The translations under genes were made by a program, and so were the position numbers. Under the pieces are notes generated by a model that did no database searches, was not told the origin of the DNA, and was given only the letters and a program-made list of their open reading frames with translations. Source: Mycobacteroides sp. LB1 (GTDB taxonomy: Bacteria > Actinomycetota > Actinomycetes > Mycobacteriales > Mycobacteriaceae). From it: a stretch of 64,000 bases of DNA. Shown piece after piece: positions 34,703 to 43,984 of the stretch. The number at the start of each line of letters is the position of its first letter. The first letter of the stretch is position 1. Location: the NCBI RefSeq assembly GCF_013449725.1, contig NZ_JACCFF010000001.1, forward strand, positions 2,046,001-2,110,000. The letters run 5' to 3'.

Positions 34703-36646
34703 GTGCAACAAGACTCTGCGACCGCGTCACCACACAGCCCCGCCGGACTGGCCAACACCGTGCGCCTGGCGGTCGTCGTCGGAGCGTTGGGGGTGGTGTT
34801 CGGAGATATCGGGACCAGCCCGATCTACACCATTCAGACGGTATTCAATCCGGCTGACCCACATCCCGTACCAGTCAGCACGGATAACGTGTATGGCATT
34901 GTGTCGCTGATCTTTTGGTCGGTGATGGCTATCGTGACGTTCACGTACGTCACCCTGGTGATGCGCGCCGATAATGACGGTGAGGGCGGCATCATGGCGC
35001 TCATCACGCTGTTGACACGATGGGGTGGGAAACAAGGCCGTCGGGCCGCCCTGGTGCTGGCAGGTGTCGGACTCTTCGGCGCCGCCCTGTTTTTCGGCGA
35101 CAGCATGATCACCCCCGCCATCTCGGTGCTGTCGGCGGTCGAGGGCGTGAAGGTCATTCAGCCAGATCTCGAAGCGTGGATCGTTCCCATCACCGCGGTG
35201 ATCATCATCGGGCTGTTCCTGGTGCAACGCCACGGCACCGCCTTGATAGGGCGGTTCTTCGGGCCGGTCATGATCGCGTGGTTCACGGCGATCGGTGCTT
35301 GTGGGGTAACCGGCATCGTCAAACATCCGGAGATCCTCAAGGCGCTCTCGCCTACCTATGCAGTCGGTTTCATGGTCGGGCACTTTCACATCGCCTTTTT
35401 CGCACTTGCGGCAGTGGTGCTCTCGGTGACCGGAGCCGAGGCGCTGTACGCCGATATGGGTCACTTCGGACGCAAGGCCATTACCTACGGCTGGCTCGGC
35501 CTTGCGCTCCCCGCGCTGACCCTGAGCTACTTCGGCCAGGGCGCCCTGATCCTCGGTGATCAATCCGCCATCACCGCGCCGTTCTTCCTGTTGACACCCG
35601 AGTGGGCCCGCTTGCCGATGGTGCTGCTCGCCACGGCGGCGACGGTGATCGCGTCCCAATCGGTGATCACCGGCGCCTATTCGGTGGCATCGCAGGCCGT
35701 ACAACTCGGCTACCTGCCACGGCTGCGGATAGCCCACACCTCGGAATCGACGATCGGCCAGATCTACGTGCCGTGGATCAACTGGGTGCTGATGGTTTCC
35801 GTGCTGACGCTGGTCTTCGCATTCCAAACCTCGGCCGCATTGGCGTACGCCTTCGGTATGGCGGTGACCGGCACCATCACCATCACGACCCTGCTGTTCT
35901 TCTACGTCGCCCGCATTCGCTGGAACACCCCGCTCTGGCTGCTACTCCTTGGCGCGGGCACGCTGTTGACCGTGGATCTGCTGTTCCTGGCGGCGAACAT
36001 GACCAAGCTGGTTCATGGCGCGTGGCTGCCGCTCTTGATCGCATTGATCGCATTCACCGTGATGAGAACCTGGGAGCGCGGCCGCACCATCGTGACCCCC
36101 GCCCGTGAGCAGGCCGAGGGTCCGCTGCGGGAGTTCGTCGACCAGCTCAACGAGGACACGGCGCGCGTGGTGCGCGTACCCGGAACCGCGGTGTTCCTCA
36201 ACCGGAGCAAGGACACCACGCCGCTGGCGATGCGGGCCAACGTCGAGCACAACCACGTACTGCATGAGCACGTGGTCATTCTCTCGATCGAGACATCCCC
36301 GGTTCCCCGCGTGGAGGACGCCGAGCGGACGACCATCGACAATCTCGGCTACGCCGAAGACGGGATCATCCACGTCACGGCACGATTCGGGTACATGGAA
36401 ACACCCAACGTCCCCCACGCACTGCAGCTACTCGACCCCGAGCAGACCGAGGGACAACCGATCCCGATCGACGAAGCCACCTACTTCCTCTCAAAACTGG
36501 AGCTGCAGAAAGGCACGGCGCCGACGATGGCTCGGTGGCGCAAGCAGCTGTTCCTTGCGACATCGCATATCACCGCTGACGCGGCCGAGTACTTCGGTCT
36601 CCCCCGGGATCGCACGGTCGTCATGGGCTCGCGAATCGACGTGTGA
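34703..36646 (+). CDS. kup: Kup family potassium transporter
   Basis: This 647-residue K+/H+ symporter has about twelve membrane helices in residues 20-440, with the Kup motifs GVVFGDIGTSPIYTIQTVF, ADNDGEGGIMAL and GDSMITPAISVLSAVEG. A cytosolic C-terminal domain of about 190 residues follows. The GTG start at 34703 lies 66 bases after hxlR. Kup supplies K+ constitutively under low-K+ or acid conditions. With the antiporter and TrkA-type genes at 19.9-22.1 kb it is one of three K+ functions in the window. No c-di-AMP riboswitch is seen upstream. Confidence 0.95.
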   Translation: MQQDSATASPHSPAGLANTVRLAVVVGALGVVFGDIGTSPIYTIQTVFNPADPHPVPVSTDNVYGIVSLIFWSVMAIVTFTYVTLVMRADNDGEGGIMALITLLTRWGGKQGRRAALVLAGVGLFGAALFFGDSMITPAISVLSAVEGVKVIQPDLEAWIVPITAVIIIGLFLVQRHGTALIGRFFGPVMIAWFTAIGACGVTGIVKHPEILKALSPTYAVGFMVGHFHIAFFALAAVVLSVTGAEALYADMGHFGRKAITYGWLGLALPALTLSYFGQGALILGDQSAITAPFFLLTPEWARLPMVLLATAATVIASQSVITGAYSVASQAVQLGYLPRLRIAHTSESTIGQIYVPWINWVLMVSVLTLVFAFQTSAALAYAFGMAVTGTITITTLLFFYVARIRWNTPLWLLLLGAGTLLTVDLLFLAANMTKLVHGAWLPLLIALIAFTVMRTWERGRTIVTPAREQAEGPLREFVDQLNEDTARVVRVPGTAVFLNRSKDTTPLAMRANVEHNHVLHEHVVILSIETSPVPRVEDAERTTIDNLGYAEDGIIHVTARFGYMETPNVPHALQLLDPEQTEGQPIPIDEATYFLSKLELQKGTAPTMARWRKQLFLATSHITADAAEYFGLPRDRTVVMGSRIDV

Positions 36647-36698
36647 GCTTCTGCACCCAATCTGGAATAGATCCAAATTAGGTGGGATTGTAGTAAGC

Positions 36699-37190
36699 AT
36701 GAGTACTTCAGCCCGCACACCCGAAACCGATATCACACATTTCCAGGCCTCACCGGCGCTGAGCGCGAGCCTTCAGCAGGTCCTGGTCGACCTGATCGAA
36801 CTTCATCTGCAAGGCAAACAGGCCCACTGGAATGTCGTGGGAAGCAACTTCCGCGATCTGCACCTGCAGCTCGACGAGCTCGTCGACTTCGCCCGTGAGT
36901 CCAGCGACACCATCGCCGAGCGGATGCGCGCGCTCGACGGACTGCCCGACGGCCGTTCAGACACCGTGGCCGCCAGCACCACCCTGCCGGAATTCCCGCC
37001 CTACGAGCACAGCACCGGTGACATCGTCGACCTGATCACCACCCGCACCTACGCCGCGGTGAACACCCTGCGCGCGGTGCATGACGGAGTCGATGACGAG
37101 GACCCCACCACTGCCGACATCCTGCATCAGCTCATCGACGGTCTGGAGAAGCTGGCCTGGCTGATCAAGTCCGAGAACCGGAAGGTGTAG
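36699..37190 (+). CDS. dps: Dps family ferritin-like DNA-protection protein
   Basis: This 163-residue Dps is similar in length and motifs to mycobacterial Dps2. The ferroxidase-site region LQGKQAHWNVVGSNFRDLHL and DELVDFARESSDTIAERM is intact. Dps dodecamers oxidise and store iron and protect DNA in stationary phase and oxidative stress. Unlike Dps1 it lacks a long lysine-rich tail, so direct DNA binding is uncertain. The ATG follows the GGTGGG region upstream. It is 52 bases downstream of kup and possibly separately transcribed. Confidence 0.95.
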   Translation: MSTSARTPETDITHFQASPALSASLQQVLVDLIELHLQGKQAHWNVVGSNFRDLHLQLDELVDFARESSDTIAERMRALDGLPDGRSDTVAASTTLPEFPPYEHSTGDIVDLITTRTYAAVNTLRAVHDGVDDEDPTTADILHQLIDGLEKLAWLIKSENRKV

Positions 37191-37212
37191 CCGCTTACGC
37201 CATGATGGAGCG

Positions 37213-37863
37213 GTGCATGCAGTGAAGCGATTCGCAACGATCATCGGTCTACTCGCCGCCGTCCTGGTCTGGGGTCCCAACGTCGGGTTGGCCCATGCGG
37301 CCGACGCGGCGCCGGCCGGGGATGTCCTCGCCCTCGGCGACCCCGCGGCTCCCGGGCAGATTGACCTCTATTTAGATCCGCTCTGCCCCTATAGCGGGAA
37401 GATGGTTCAAGACCAAGGAGAGGAGATCGGGCGCCGTATCGAGTCCGGCAAGCTGCATATCAATCTCCGATTTGTCGACTTTCTCGATAAGTATTCGGCC
37501 AGTGGCACTTACGACAGCCGTGCGATCTATGCCAGCTTTGTGGTTGCCGATCAGACGCGGTCGAGTGACACCACCTGGCGCTTCATCCAGCAGATCTATG
37601 CGAAGGATCAGCAGCCGGAGGAGGAAGGCGACTCGGATCTGAGTAACGACCAGCTGGCAGAGCTGGCCGGCCGTGTGAACGCACCTCAGGGCGCGCAGGA
37701 TCTGATCAGAGTCGGTCTGCCGATCCCCTTTGACGCCCGCGTCATCGCGGCGAACAACCTGCCGCTGCTGCGGGCCTTCCCCAAATCCGGCGTCCCCATG
37801 GTTGTCATCGGCGGTCAACCTGTCGATGGAGAATCCAACTGGCTCAACAAAATTCCGCGGTGA
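37213..37863 (+). CDS. Exported DsbA-like thioredoxin-fold protein with CPYS motif
   Basis: This protein of about 216 residues has an N-terminal signal sequence (FATIIGLLAAVLVWGPNVGLAHA), so it is exported. The thioredoxin-like motif is DPLCPYSGKM: one cysteine, with Ser in place of the second catalytic Cys. A cis-proline region is found in SGVPMVVIGG. Loss of the second Cys makes a DsbA-type oxidase unlikely; a monothiol, isomerase-like or binding role is possible. The start is GTG 37213 or 37222. It follows dps by 22 bases. Confidence 0.85.
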   Translation: MHAVKRFATIIGLLAAVLVWGPNVGLAHAADAAPAGDVLALGDPAAPGQIDLYLDPLCPYSGKMVQDQGEEIGRRIESGKLHINLRFVDFLDKYSASGTYDSRAIYASFVVADQTRSSDTTWRFIQQIYAKDQQPEEEGDSDLSNDQLAELAGRVNAPQGAQDLIRVGLPIPFDARVIAANNLPLLRAFPKSGVPMVVIGGQPVDGESNWLNKIPR

Positions 37864-37872
37864 TACGAGGTG

Positions 37873-39117
37873 CTACGGCTTAAGCCGTGACAACGCCGCC
37901 ACGGTGAGTGCCTCGATCCCCGTACTCAGCGTGGGCTCCAGCACCGGCGCGAACTCCGGAGAATGATTGGACGGCACCGGCTTTCCGGCCGCCGCAGCGG
38001 CTTCGAAGCGCTGCTGCTCGTACCCACCCCAGAACCAGAATGCGGTGGGCACCCCGGCGGTGGTTCCGAAAATTCCGACATCCTCGCTCCCGGCAAGCGG
38101 GTTGGGCGACTCCACCACCCGGTCGGCACCAAAATGCTCACGGAACACGGCGGCGATCGCGCGCATCACCGCATCGTCCACGACGGTGACCGGGAAGGTG
38201 TGCATCGAGGTAACCGTCGGTTCCTTGTCGGCACCCGAGGCGGTCGATTCGGCCTGAGCGATCCGCGCGATGGACGCCAACGCCTTGCTCCGGACGTCCT
38301 CGTTGAAGGTGCGGACGTTGATACCGAGCTCCGCGTCGTCGGGGATGATGTTGTCCTTCGCCCCGGCGTGCAGGTAGCCGACGGTGACCACAGCGGGCTC
38401 GAACGGGGACAGTTCGCGCGAAACAATGGTCTGCAACCGCTGCACCACGTTCGACGCCATCACCACCGGATCGATTGTCGATTCCGGTTGCGAGCCATGG
38501 CCACCCCGCCCGAACAGCTGCATCTTGAGCGAGTCCGAGGCGGCGAGTGCCGTACCCGTCTTGTACGCGATCATCCCCGCCGGTAGCGGACCGACGTGCT
38601 GGCCAAGGACGATCTCGGGCTTGGGGAACCGATCGAGGATGCCGTCGGCGATCATCGCGTTTGCGCCGCCGCCGACTTCCTCGGCGGGCTGGAAGACCGC
38701 GACCACCGTCCCCGACCAGGCCTCCTTGAGCTCGTGCAGCAACCGAAGAGTGCCCACCAACACGGTGGTGTGCATATCGTGCCCACACGCATGCATCACG
38801 GGAACGTCCCTGCCATCGGGGTTCGTGGCGCGGGCCGTACTCGCGTAAGGGAGGCCCGTCTGCTCCTGCACCGGAAGCGCGTCGAAGTCGGCCCGCAACC
38901 AGACAACCGGGCCAGATCCATTGCGCAGCACGGCAACCACTCCGGTACCACCGATACGCGGTGTCACCTCTAGCCCGAGCGGCGCGACGGCCTCCTGGAC
39001 CTTTTGCGCGGTTCGATGTTCTTGAAATGACAGCTCCGGATGCTGATGCAGATCGCGGTAGAAGTCGGCCAAATCACCCAAGGTGTCGGCCCAGTTGTCG
39101 GGCAGCGTGATCGTCAT
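37873..39117 (-). CDS. M20 family metallo-amidohydrolase
   Basis: This 414-residue amidohydrolase of the M20D (hippurate/N-acyl-amino-acid hydrolase) group has metal ligands in HACGHDMH near residue 112, AEEVGGGA, and a C-terminal His in SNHSPEF. A dimerization lid domain (about 190-300) follows RGGHGSQPE. The enzyme would remove acyl groups from amino acids or similar amides using two divalent metals. It lies tail to tail with the thioredoxin-fold gene and divergent from the DAO-type oxidase gene. Confidence 0.92.
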   Translation of the reverse strand: MTITLPDNWADTLGDLADFYRDLHQHPELSFQEHRTAQKVQEAVAPLGLEVTPRIGGTGVVAVLRNGSGPVVWLRADFDALPVQEQTGLPYASTARATNPDGRDVPVMHACGHDMHTTVLVGTLRLLHELKEAWSGTVVAVFQPAEEVGGGANAMIADGILDRFPKPEIVLGQHVGPLPAGMIAYKTGTALAASDSLKMQLFGRGGHGSQPESTIDPVVMASNVVQRLQTIVSRELSPFEPAVVTVGYLHAGAKDNIIPDDAELGINVRTFNEDVRSKALASIARIAQAESTASGADKEPTVTSMHTFPVTVVDDAVMRAIAAVFREHFGADRVVESPNPLAGSEDVGIFGTTAGVPTAFWFWGGYEQQRFEAAAAAGKPVPSNHSPEFAPVLEPTLSTGIEALTVAALSRLKP

Positions 39118-39191
39118 CCGGCCTCCCCCTATGCGTGTTTCTGCGACTCAGTCCGACAATACGGCGATATCAAAGACCTACCCTCGAACAT

Positions 39192-40352
39192 GTGAGCCAA
39201 TCCATCGATGCCGAACTCTCTGTCGACGTCATCGTCGTCGGGGGCGGAATATCGGGTGCATCGATCGCCTACGAGCTGGCCGAGCACCACACCGTTGCAC
39301 TACTGGAACGGGAATCGACCCTCGCCTTCCACACCACGGGCCGCTCGGCGGCCACCTTTATCGAGAACTACGGAAATCCCGTCATCCGGATGTTGACGGC
39401 GGCCGGCCGCGACTTTTTCACTGCTCCGCGAGAGGGTTTCGACGGTCCACTCACGAAGCCCTTATCGCTGTTGATCATCGCCGATGAGGCACACGAGGAA
39501 GCGCTGCGGACGCTGTACCAGCGGGACAGTCACCAGCAGAGTCACACCGAGCTGCTCGATGGCGCTGCCGCCGAGCAGATCAATCCCCTCCTGCGCCCTG
39601 GGCACACACGAGTGGCAGTGCTTGATCACACTCCGATGGAGCTCGACGTCCATGGGCTGCACCAAGGTTATGTACGCGGTTTACGAAGGCGCGGCGGCAC
39701 AATCGTGAAGTCGGCCGGAATCGTGAGCGGTACCCGCAGCCACAACAGATGGGCACTGCACGACTCGGCGGGTCGCACCTTCCAAGCGTCAACCGTCGTC
39801 AATGCGGCGGGCGCGTGGTGCGACGATCTCGCACAAGCCCTGGGCGCGCGACCGGTCGGGATTCAGCCCCTGCGACGCACCGCCTTCATGGTGCCCGCTC
39901 CTCAGGAGGCATCCGGCGGCTCACTTCCCATGACCTTGGACGCCTCGGACACCTTCTACTTCAAACCCGACGGTGCCCAATTTCTCTGCTCACCGGCCGA
40001 CGAAACACTCCAACAACCAGGAGACCCCCGACCCGATGAGCTGGAGATCGCGCGGGCCATCGAGATGATCAACACGGCGACCACTCTGGATATCCGGACA
40101 GTGAACTCGGCCTGGGCGGGGCTGCGTTCCTTCACCGCCGATCGCACGCCCGTCGTGGGCGAAGACCCGGACGTCGAGGGCTTCTTCTGGTGCGCCGCCC
40201 AAGGCGGGTTCGGCATCCAGATGGCGCCGACTCTTGCCCGGGTGGGGGCGGCCTTGGCGACAGGCAACCCCATCCCGGGTGATCTAGCCACCCGAGGCCT
40301 GACCTCGGCAATGTTGGCGCCTGACCGCGACTCGCTGCGCACCCACCCTTAG
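39192..40352 (+). CDS. FAD-dependent D-amino-acid-oxidase-like enzyme
   Basis: This protein of about 386 residues belongs to the DAO family. The N-terminal Rossmann motif is VDVIVVGGGISGASIAYELA, with an FAD-binding region TTGRSAATFIENYG and a C-terminal VVGEDPDVEGFFWCAAQGGFG. GTG 39192 is chosen because the Rossmann strand begins soon after. Substrates in this family include D-amino acids, sarcosine and glycine. It is divergent from the M20 amidohydrolase gene. Confidence 0.88.
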   Translation: MSQSIDAELSVDVIVVGGGISGASIAYELAEHHTVALLERESTLAFHTTGRSAATFIENYGNPVIRMLTAAGRDFFTAPREGFDGPLTKPLSLLIIADEAHEEALRTLYQRDSHQQSHTELLDGAAAEQINPLLRPGHTRVAVLDHTPMELDVHGLHQGYVRGLRRRGGTIVKSAGIVSGTRSHNRWALHDSAGRTFQASTVVNAAGAWCDDLAQALGARPVGIQPLRRTAFMVPAPQEASGGSLPMTLDASDTFYFKPDGAQFLCSPADETLQQPGDPRPDELEIARAIEMINTATTLDIRTVNSAWAGLRSFTADRTPVVGEDPDVEGFFWCAAQGGFGIQMAPTLARVGAALATGNPIPGDLATRGLTSAMLAPDRDSLRTHP

Positions 40353-40408
40353 CGGCGGCCTCTGCGCACCCGGACCGCTTCGGGCGAATCCTGTTATCGT
40401 CGGCGTCG

Positions 40409-41254
40409 ATGGTGAACATGGATCGGCGCCGCATGATGGCGTTCTCAGGACTTGGCATGTTGGCGGCAGCGGTTTCTATGCCGGAGGCGTGGGCGCAGCC
40501 CGCCAGCCCACAATTGCCACAGAACCCGCCCAACCGGCCTCCCGCGGCACCCCCCACCGGCAAGTACGTCTTCGTCGACGAGTTCGACGGCCCAGCCGGG
40601 TCGGCGCCCGACGGATCCAAGTGGGCAATCTCGAAGGCTCGCGAGTCCATGAAGGACCCGACTTTTTGGGAGCTTCCCGAAAATGTCGGCCAATACCGTG
40701 ACGATCGCAAAAGTGTCTTCCTCGATGGCAACTCGAATCTGGTCATCAAGGCCGCAAAAGAAGGCAACACCTACTACGGCGGCAAGATCTACAGCACGAC
40801 AGAACTCGGTATCGGCTACACCTGGGAAGCGCGCATTAAGTTCAACTGCCTGACCCCAGGCGCGTGGCCCGCGTTCTGGCTCGGCAGCGACCAAGACGGT
40901 GAGATCGACATCGTCGAGTGGTATGGCAATGGCAGCTGGCCGGCCGCAACCACCGTGCACGCCAAGGCAAACGGCTCGGAATGGAAGACCCACAACCTGT
41001 CCCTGGACAACGCCTGGCACACCTGGCGCACCCAGTGGGATGACAAGGGGATTCGCTTCTGGCGGGACTACACGGACGGCGCCGCCCCATACTTCGAGGT
41101 CGCGGCCAACTCCCTGGCGGACTGGCCGTTCAACAATCCCGGCCATCGAGTCTTTCCCGTGCTGAATCTGGCGGTGGCCGGATCCGGCGGTGGCGACCCG
41201 CGCGGCGGCACCTACCCCGCGGAGATGCTCGTCGACTGGATACGGGTCTGGTAG
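40409..41254 (+). CDS. Glycoside hydrolase family 16 protein, Tat-type signal
   Basis: This 281-residue secreted GH16 enzyme begins with a signal sequence carrying RRRMMAF, Tat-like, cleaved probably after AWA. A proline-rich linker (QNPPNRPPAAPPTG) precedes the jelly-roll domain. The catalytic motif GEIDIVEW near residues 164-171 has both glutamates and the central aspartate. GH16 enzymes cut beta-glucans and related polysaccharides; the substrate is unknown. Its stop lies immediately beside that of the opposite-strand DoxDA-like gene. Confidence 0.92.
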   Translation: MVNMDRRRMMAFSGLGMLAAAVSMPEAWAQPASPQLPQNPPNRPPAAPPTGKYVFVDEFDGPAGSAPDGSKWAISKARESMKDPTFWELPENVGQYRDDRKSVFLDGNSNLVIKAAKEGNTYYGGKIYSTTELGIGYTWEARIKFNCLTPGAWPAFWLGSDQDGEIDIVEWYGNGSWPAATTVHAKANGSEWKTHNLSLDNAWHTWRTQWDDKGIRFWRDYTDGAAPYFEVAANSLADWPFNNPGHRVFPVLNLAVAGSGGGDPRGGTYPAEMLVDWIRVW

Positions 41255-42298
41255 TCAGCTGCCGATCCGCACTGCGTGCTCCCACACGGCTCCGCTGACA
41301 TCGATGAGCGCCAGGGTGTAGTGGTGACGCGGATCGATCCGTGTGTGCTGGCCCTCGATGTGCAACTCCGCCTTGGCTCCGAGCGGCACGATCACGCCGT
41401 GCGCGCCGGTTTTCACCGCCGCGATGTGACGATTGGTGATGGAGTGCGCGGACAGCCTGCTCAGCTGATCCGCCTGTAGATCGACAATCGCCCGGCCGGT
41501 CTCACTTTCGGTGACCGTGACGCCCACGAGGAATGATCCGTAGACATCGACACCCTCGGTCCGATACACCGTGAACCGCAGGCTCTGATCGGATAAGTAC
41601 GCATTCGATATCTCGATGACCGGTGCCACCGATTTGTTGTGCAACGGTCCGTACAGCCCTCCGTGGAAGTACTGGTTGGTGAACAGCGCGATCGCGAAAA
41701 TCGCGATGGCACCGCCGAGCACCACACGGCGGTGAATATCGAGAGGGCCGGATGCCAGCCAGGTGAACCATCGCCGCCGTGTGAACGGGAAATTGCGCAC
41801 CGCCGCGTAGTGGTCGGCCGAGTACACCCCGCCACCGGCCAGAAACAGCACCAACCCCGAGGCGATGCCGAGAATGCCGATCTGCCATTCATCTAGACAG
41901 GTGGTGCCCAGCCAGCCCGAGCCCAGCAGGATTCCCAGTGCGAGCAGAAAGACACTGACGCTCATCGTCCGGGTGAAAAACCCCACCATCACGCACAACC
42001 CCGTGATGCCTTCCACCACAGTGAAAATGAGCATCGCCCACTTCAGAAGGTCTGGGTGCTCGACCAGGAAGGCGATGGCGGGCTTGATGCCGAGGGCCTG
42101 CGGAAGGAAATGATTGAACTTCTCCCCTACATAGCCTGGGACATCTGGGTCCAACTTGTTCTCGAGTGCGACTCTTCTCCAGAACGCGGAGAAATAGGTC
42201 CAGCCGACCACAAGCCGGATGGGAAGCACGACCAGCCCGGCGCCATCGCGCCAGCTGCCGCTGCTGTCTTTGGTGTTCACGGAAATGTCGTTAGTCAT
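41255..42298 (-). CDS. DoxDA-like thiosulfate:quinone oxidoreductase protein
   Basis: This 347-residue protein starts at ATG 42298 after GAGGTCGATTCCC. The N-terminal part has four or five helices like DoxD (GSGWLGTTCLDEWQIGILG, GGGVYSADHYAA). After a further helix, a C-terminal periplasm-facing part of about 140 residues resembles DoxA (HNKSVAPVIEISNAYLSDQS). Such fused proteins belong to the thiosulfate:quinone oxidoreductase family, passing electrons from reduced sulfur to quinone. It is the last gene of the sulfur-related minus-strand operon. Activity has not been shown for mycobacterial members, as far as I know. Confidence 0.85.
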   Translation of the reverse strand: MTNDISVNTKDSSGSWRDGAGLVVLPIRLVVGWTYFSAFWRRVALENKLDPDVPGYVGEKFNHFLPQALGIKPAIAFLVEHPDLLKWAMLIFTVVEGITGLCVMVGFFTRTMSVSVFLLALGILLGSGWLGTTCLDEWQIGILGIASGLVLFLAGGGVYSADHYAAVRNFPFTRRRWFTWLASGPLDIHRRVVLGGAIAIFAIALFTNQYFHGGLYGPLHNKSVAPVIEISNAYLSDQSLRFTVYRTEGVDVYGSFLVGVTVTESETGRAIVDLQADQLSRLSAHSITNRHIAAVKTGAHGVIVPLGAKAELHIEGQHTRIDPRHHYTLALIDVSGAVWEHAVRIGS

Positions 42299-42390
42299 GG
42301 GAATCGACCTCAAATCTGCGGATTGGTTCCAGCTGATGACAGGCGCATGCGCTGCCCCGGGAAGCGACGGGGCAGCGCCAGTGCCTGGGC

Positions 42391-42861
42391 TCAGCGCCGG
42401 ATCACGTTGAGGCGGTACAGCAGTGAGCTGCCGTCCGGCGCTCCGAGAGGATTCACATTTCCGGGTGGGCGCCGTGTGCCGTCGATAACGCCTAGGCCGG
42501 GCGGGTCGGCGAACGCGATAGCGGCCGTCGGCGCTGCCATCAGCGGCCGGGCACCGTGTCCAGCACCGTCAGATACAACGACATCTGCGTTCGCGCACGT
42601 GCCACCCGCCTGCCCGGCACTCGCCTTACCCTCGCCGACGGTGTCTGTACCGGGTGCGGCCAGCGGACCGCTGCGCACCTGACTGCTCTGCGGAGATGCC
42701 GTCTTAGTCAGTGCCGCAATGCCTTTGGGGCAATGGACGAGAGACAACGAGATTAGGACACCAACAAGCACGAGAACGACACCGGCCAGGACTCGGCGGG
42801 AGTCTTTGCGAATTCTGCGCCGACGGAACGCTACCGAACCCGCAGCCGCTGTCGCGATCAT
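42391..42861 (-). CDS. Single-pass membrane protein of unknown function
   Basis: This 156-residue protein has one N-terminal helix ([19 protein letters not shown]) after a basic stretch [11 protein letters not shown], so the rest is probably outside. The exported part holds two cysteines (VHCPKG and GTCANAD) and is rich in Ala, Gly and Pro. The ATG overlaps the methyltransferase stop as ATGA. It precedes the DoxDA-like gene by 92 bases. No family is recognised; a role in an extracytoplasmic thiol or metal function is only a guess from context. Confidence 0.75.
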   Translation of the reverse strand: MIATAAAGSVAFRRRRIRKDSRRVLAGVVLVLVGVLISLSLVHCPKGIAALTKTASPQSSQVRSGPLAAPGTDTVGEGKASAGQAGGTCANADVVVSDGAGHGARPLMAAPTAAIAFADPPGLGVIDGTRRPPGNVNPLGAPDGSSLLYRLNVIRR

Positions 42862-43934
42862 TTTCTGGCGATGTAGTAATAGTTGGACGAGTCCGACTCG
42901 ATCTCACGGACCGTTACGTCGGCGAATCCTGCATCGGCCAGCATCGACTCGGCCAGCTGCCTACCCCACATGGTCCCCAGCCCCGCACCTTCCAGAGCGA
43001 GCGACACCGGCATGCAATGGGTTAGGGACACGGTGTAGCGGTAGGTGCTCATGGCGACGCCGACGTTGTCTTCCAGTCGGCTGGAAGCCTTGATATCGGC
43101 CATCAGCAGGGTCCCGCCCGGGCGCAGTGCGCGGTGAACGTTCGCGAGCACGTCGGCCGGGCGAGCCTGGTCATGGATCGTGTCGAAGGCCGTGATGAGG
43201 TCATAGGATGCGGACGCATCCAAGGTGGCCGCGTCGGCACTCGTGAACGTCGCATTCGCCAGTCCACGTCGGGCGGCCTCGGCAGCCCCGGTAGCGATCG
43301 CCTCGTCCGAAAAATCGATACCCGTGAACCGGCTGGCGGGAAATGCCTGCGCCATCAGATTGAGGGCATATCCACTGCCGCAACCGAAATCGGCGACATC
43401 CATCCCGTTCCTCAGGCGTCCGGGCAGCCCGTCAACCAAGGGCAGCACAGTCTGGATCAGGGCGCTATCGAAAACCTCGCGGCTGCGTTCGGCCATCACC
43501 TCGTGAAATCGCGGATAGTCGCTGTACTGCAGGCCGCCTCCCGTGCGGAAGCAGCCGAGGATCTTCTGTTCGACCTCGCTCAGTAGCGGCACGTACTGGG
43601 CCAAGCGAGCCAGATTGCCCAAGCCGGCCTCACGGGTCAGCGCTGCGGCGCGATGGCTCGGCAGCGTGTACGTCGAGGTAATCGGGTCATAGTCCGCGAC
43701 CCGCGCGACGGTCATCCCGGCCAGCCATTCGCGAACGTATCGTTCGTCGAGACCGGCGGCATCTGCAATCTGGCTGCTCGTCGAGCACGGCGACGCGGCC
43801 ATGGCATCCAGCAAGCCGGTCTGGTGGCCGATACTCATCAACAACACCAACCCGGCGTTATCTATGGCCGATGTGAGGCGCTCAGAGAATTCCTCAGTGG
43901 TCTCCGGTGTGGCGTTCTTACTGGGCGCGGTCAC
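42858..43934 (-). CDS. SAM-dependent methyltransferase with N-terminal winged helix
   Basis: This 358-residue protein has an N-terminal helical/winged-helix dimerization domain ([25 protein letters not shown]) and a class I methyltransferase fold: [43 protein letters not shown] and [12 protein letters not shown]. It resembles the Rv2258c type. GTG 43934 follows AGGTGGGAAGGC. It starts 50 bases after the SQR-like gene and overlaps the next gene by ATGA, so it belongs to the same operon. The substrate is unknown; a small thiol is conceivable but unproven. Confidence 0.9.
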   Translation of the reverse strand: MTAPSKNATPETTEEFSERLTSAIDNAGLVLLMSIGHQTGLLDAMAASPCSTSSQIADAAGLDERYVREWLAGMTVARVADYDPITSTYTLPSHRAAALTREAGLGNLARLAQYVPLLSEVEQKILGCFRTGGGLQYSDYPRFHEVMAERSREVFDSALIQTVLPLVDGLPGRLRNGMDVADFGCGSGYALNLMAQAFPASRFTGIDFSDEAIATGAAEAARRGLANATFTSADAATLDASASYDLITAFDTIHDQARPADVLANVHRALRPGGTLLMADIKASSRLEDNVGVAMSTYRYTVSLTHCMPVSLALEGAGLGTMWGRQLAESMLADAGFADVTVREIESDSSNYYYIARK

Positions 43935-43984
43935 GCCTTCCCACCTTACGCGAGCATAAATCCGGGTTGGACTCGCACGAGATA

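Noticed and set aside
36105..36698. Long N-terminal extension of Dps into kup
   Set aside because: The extension is out-of-frame antimotif sequence within kup. The Dps family start is at 36699.
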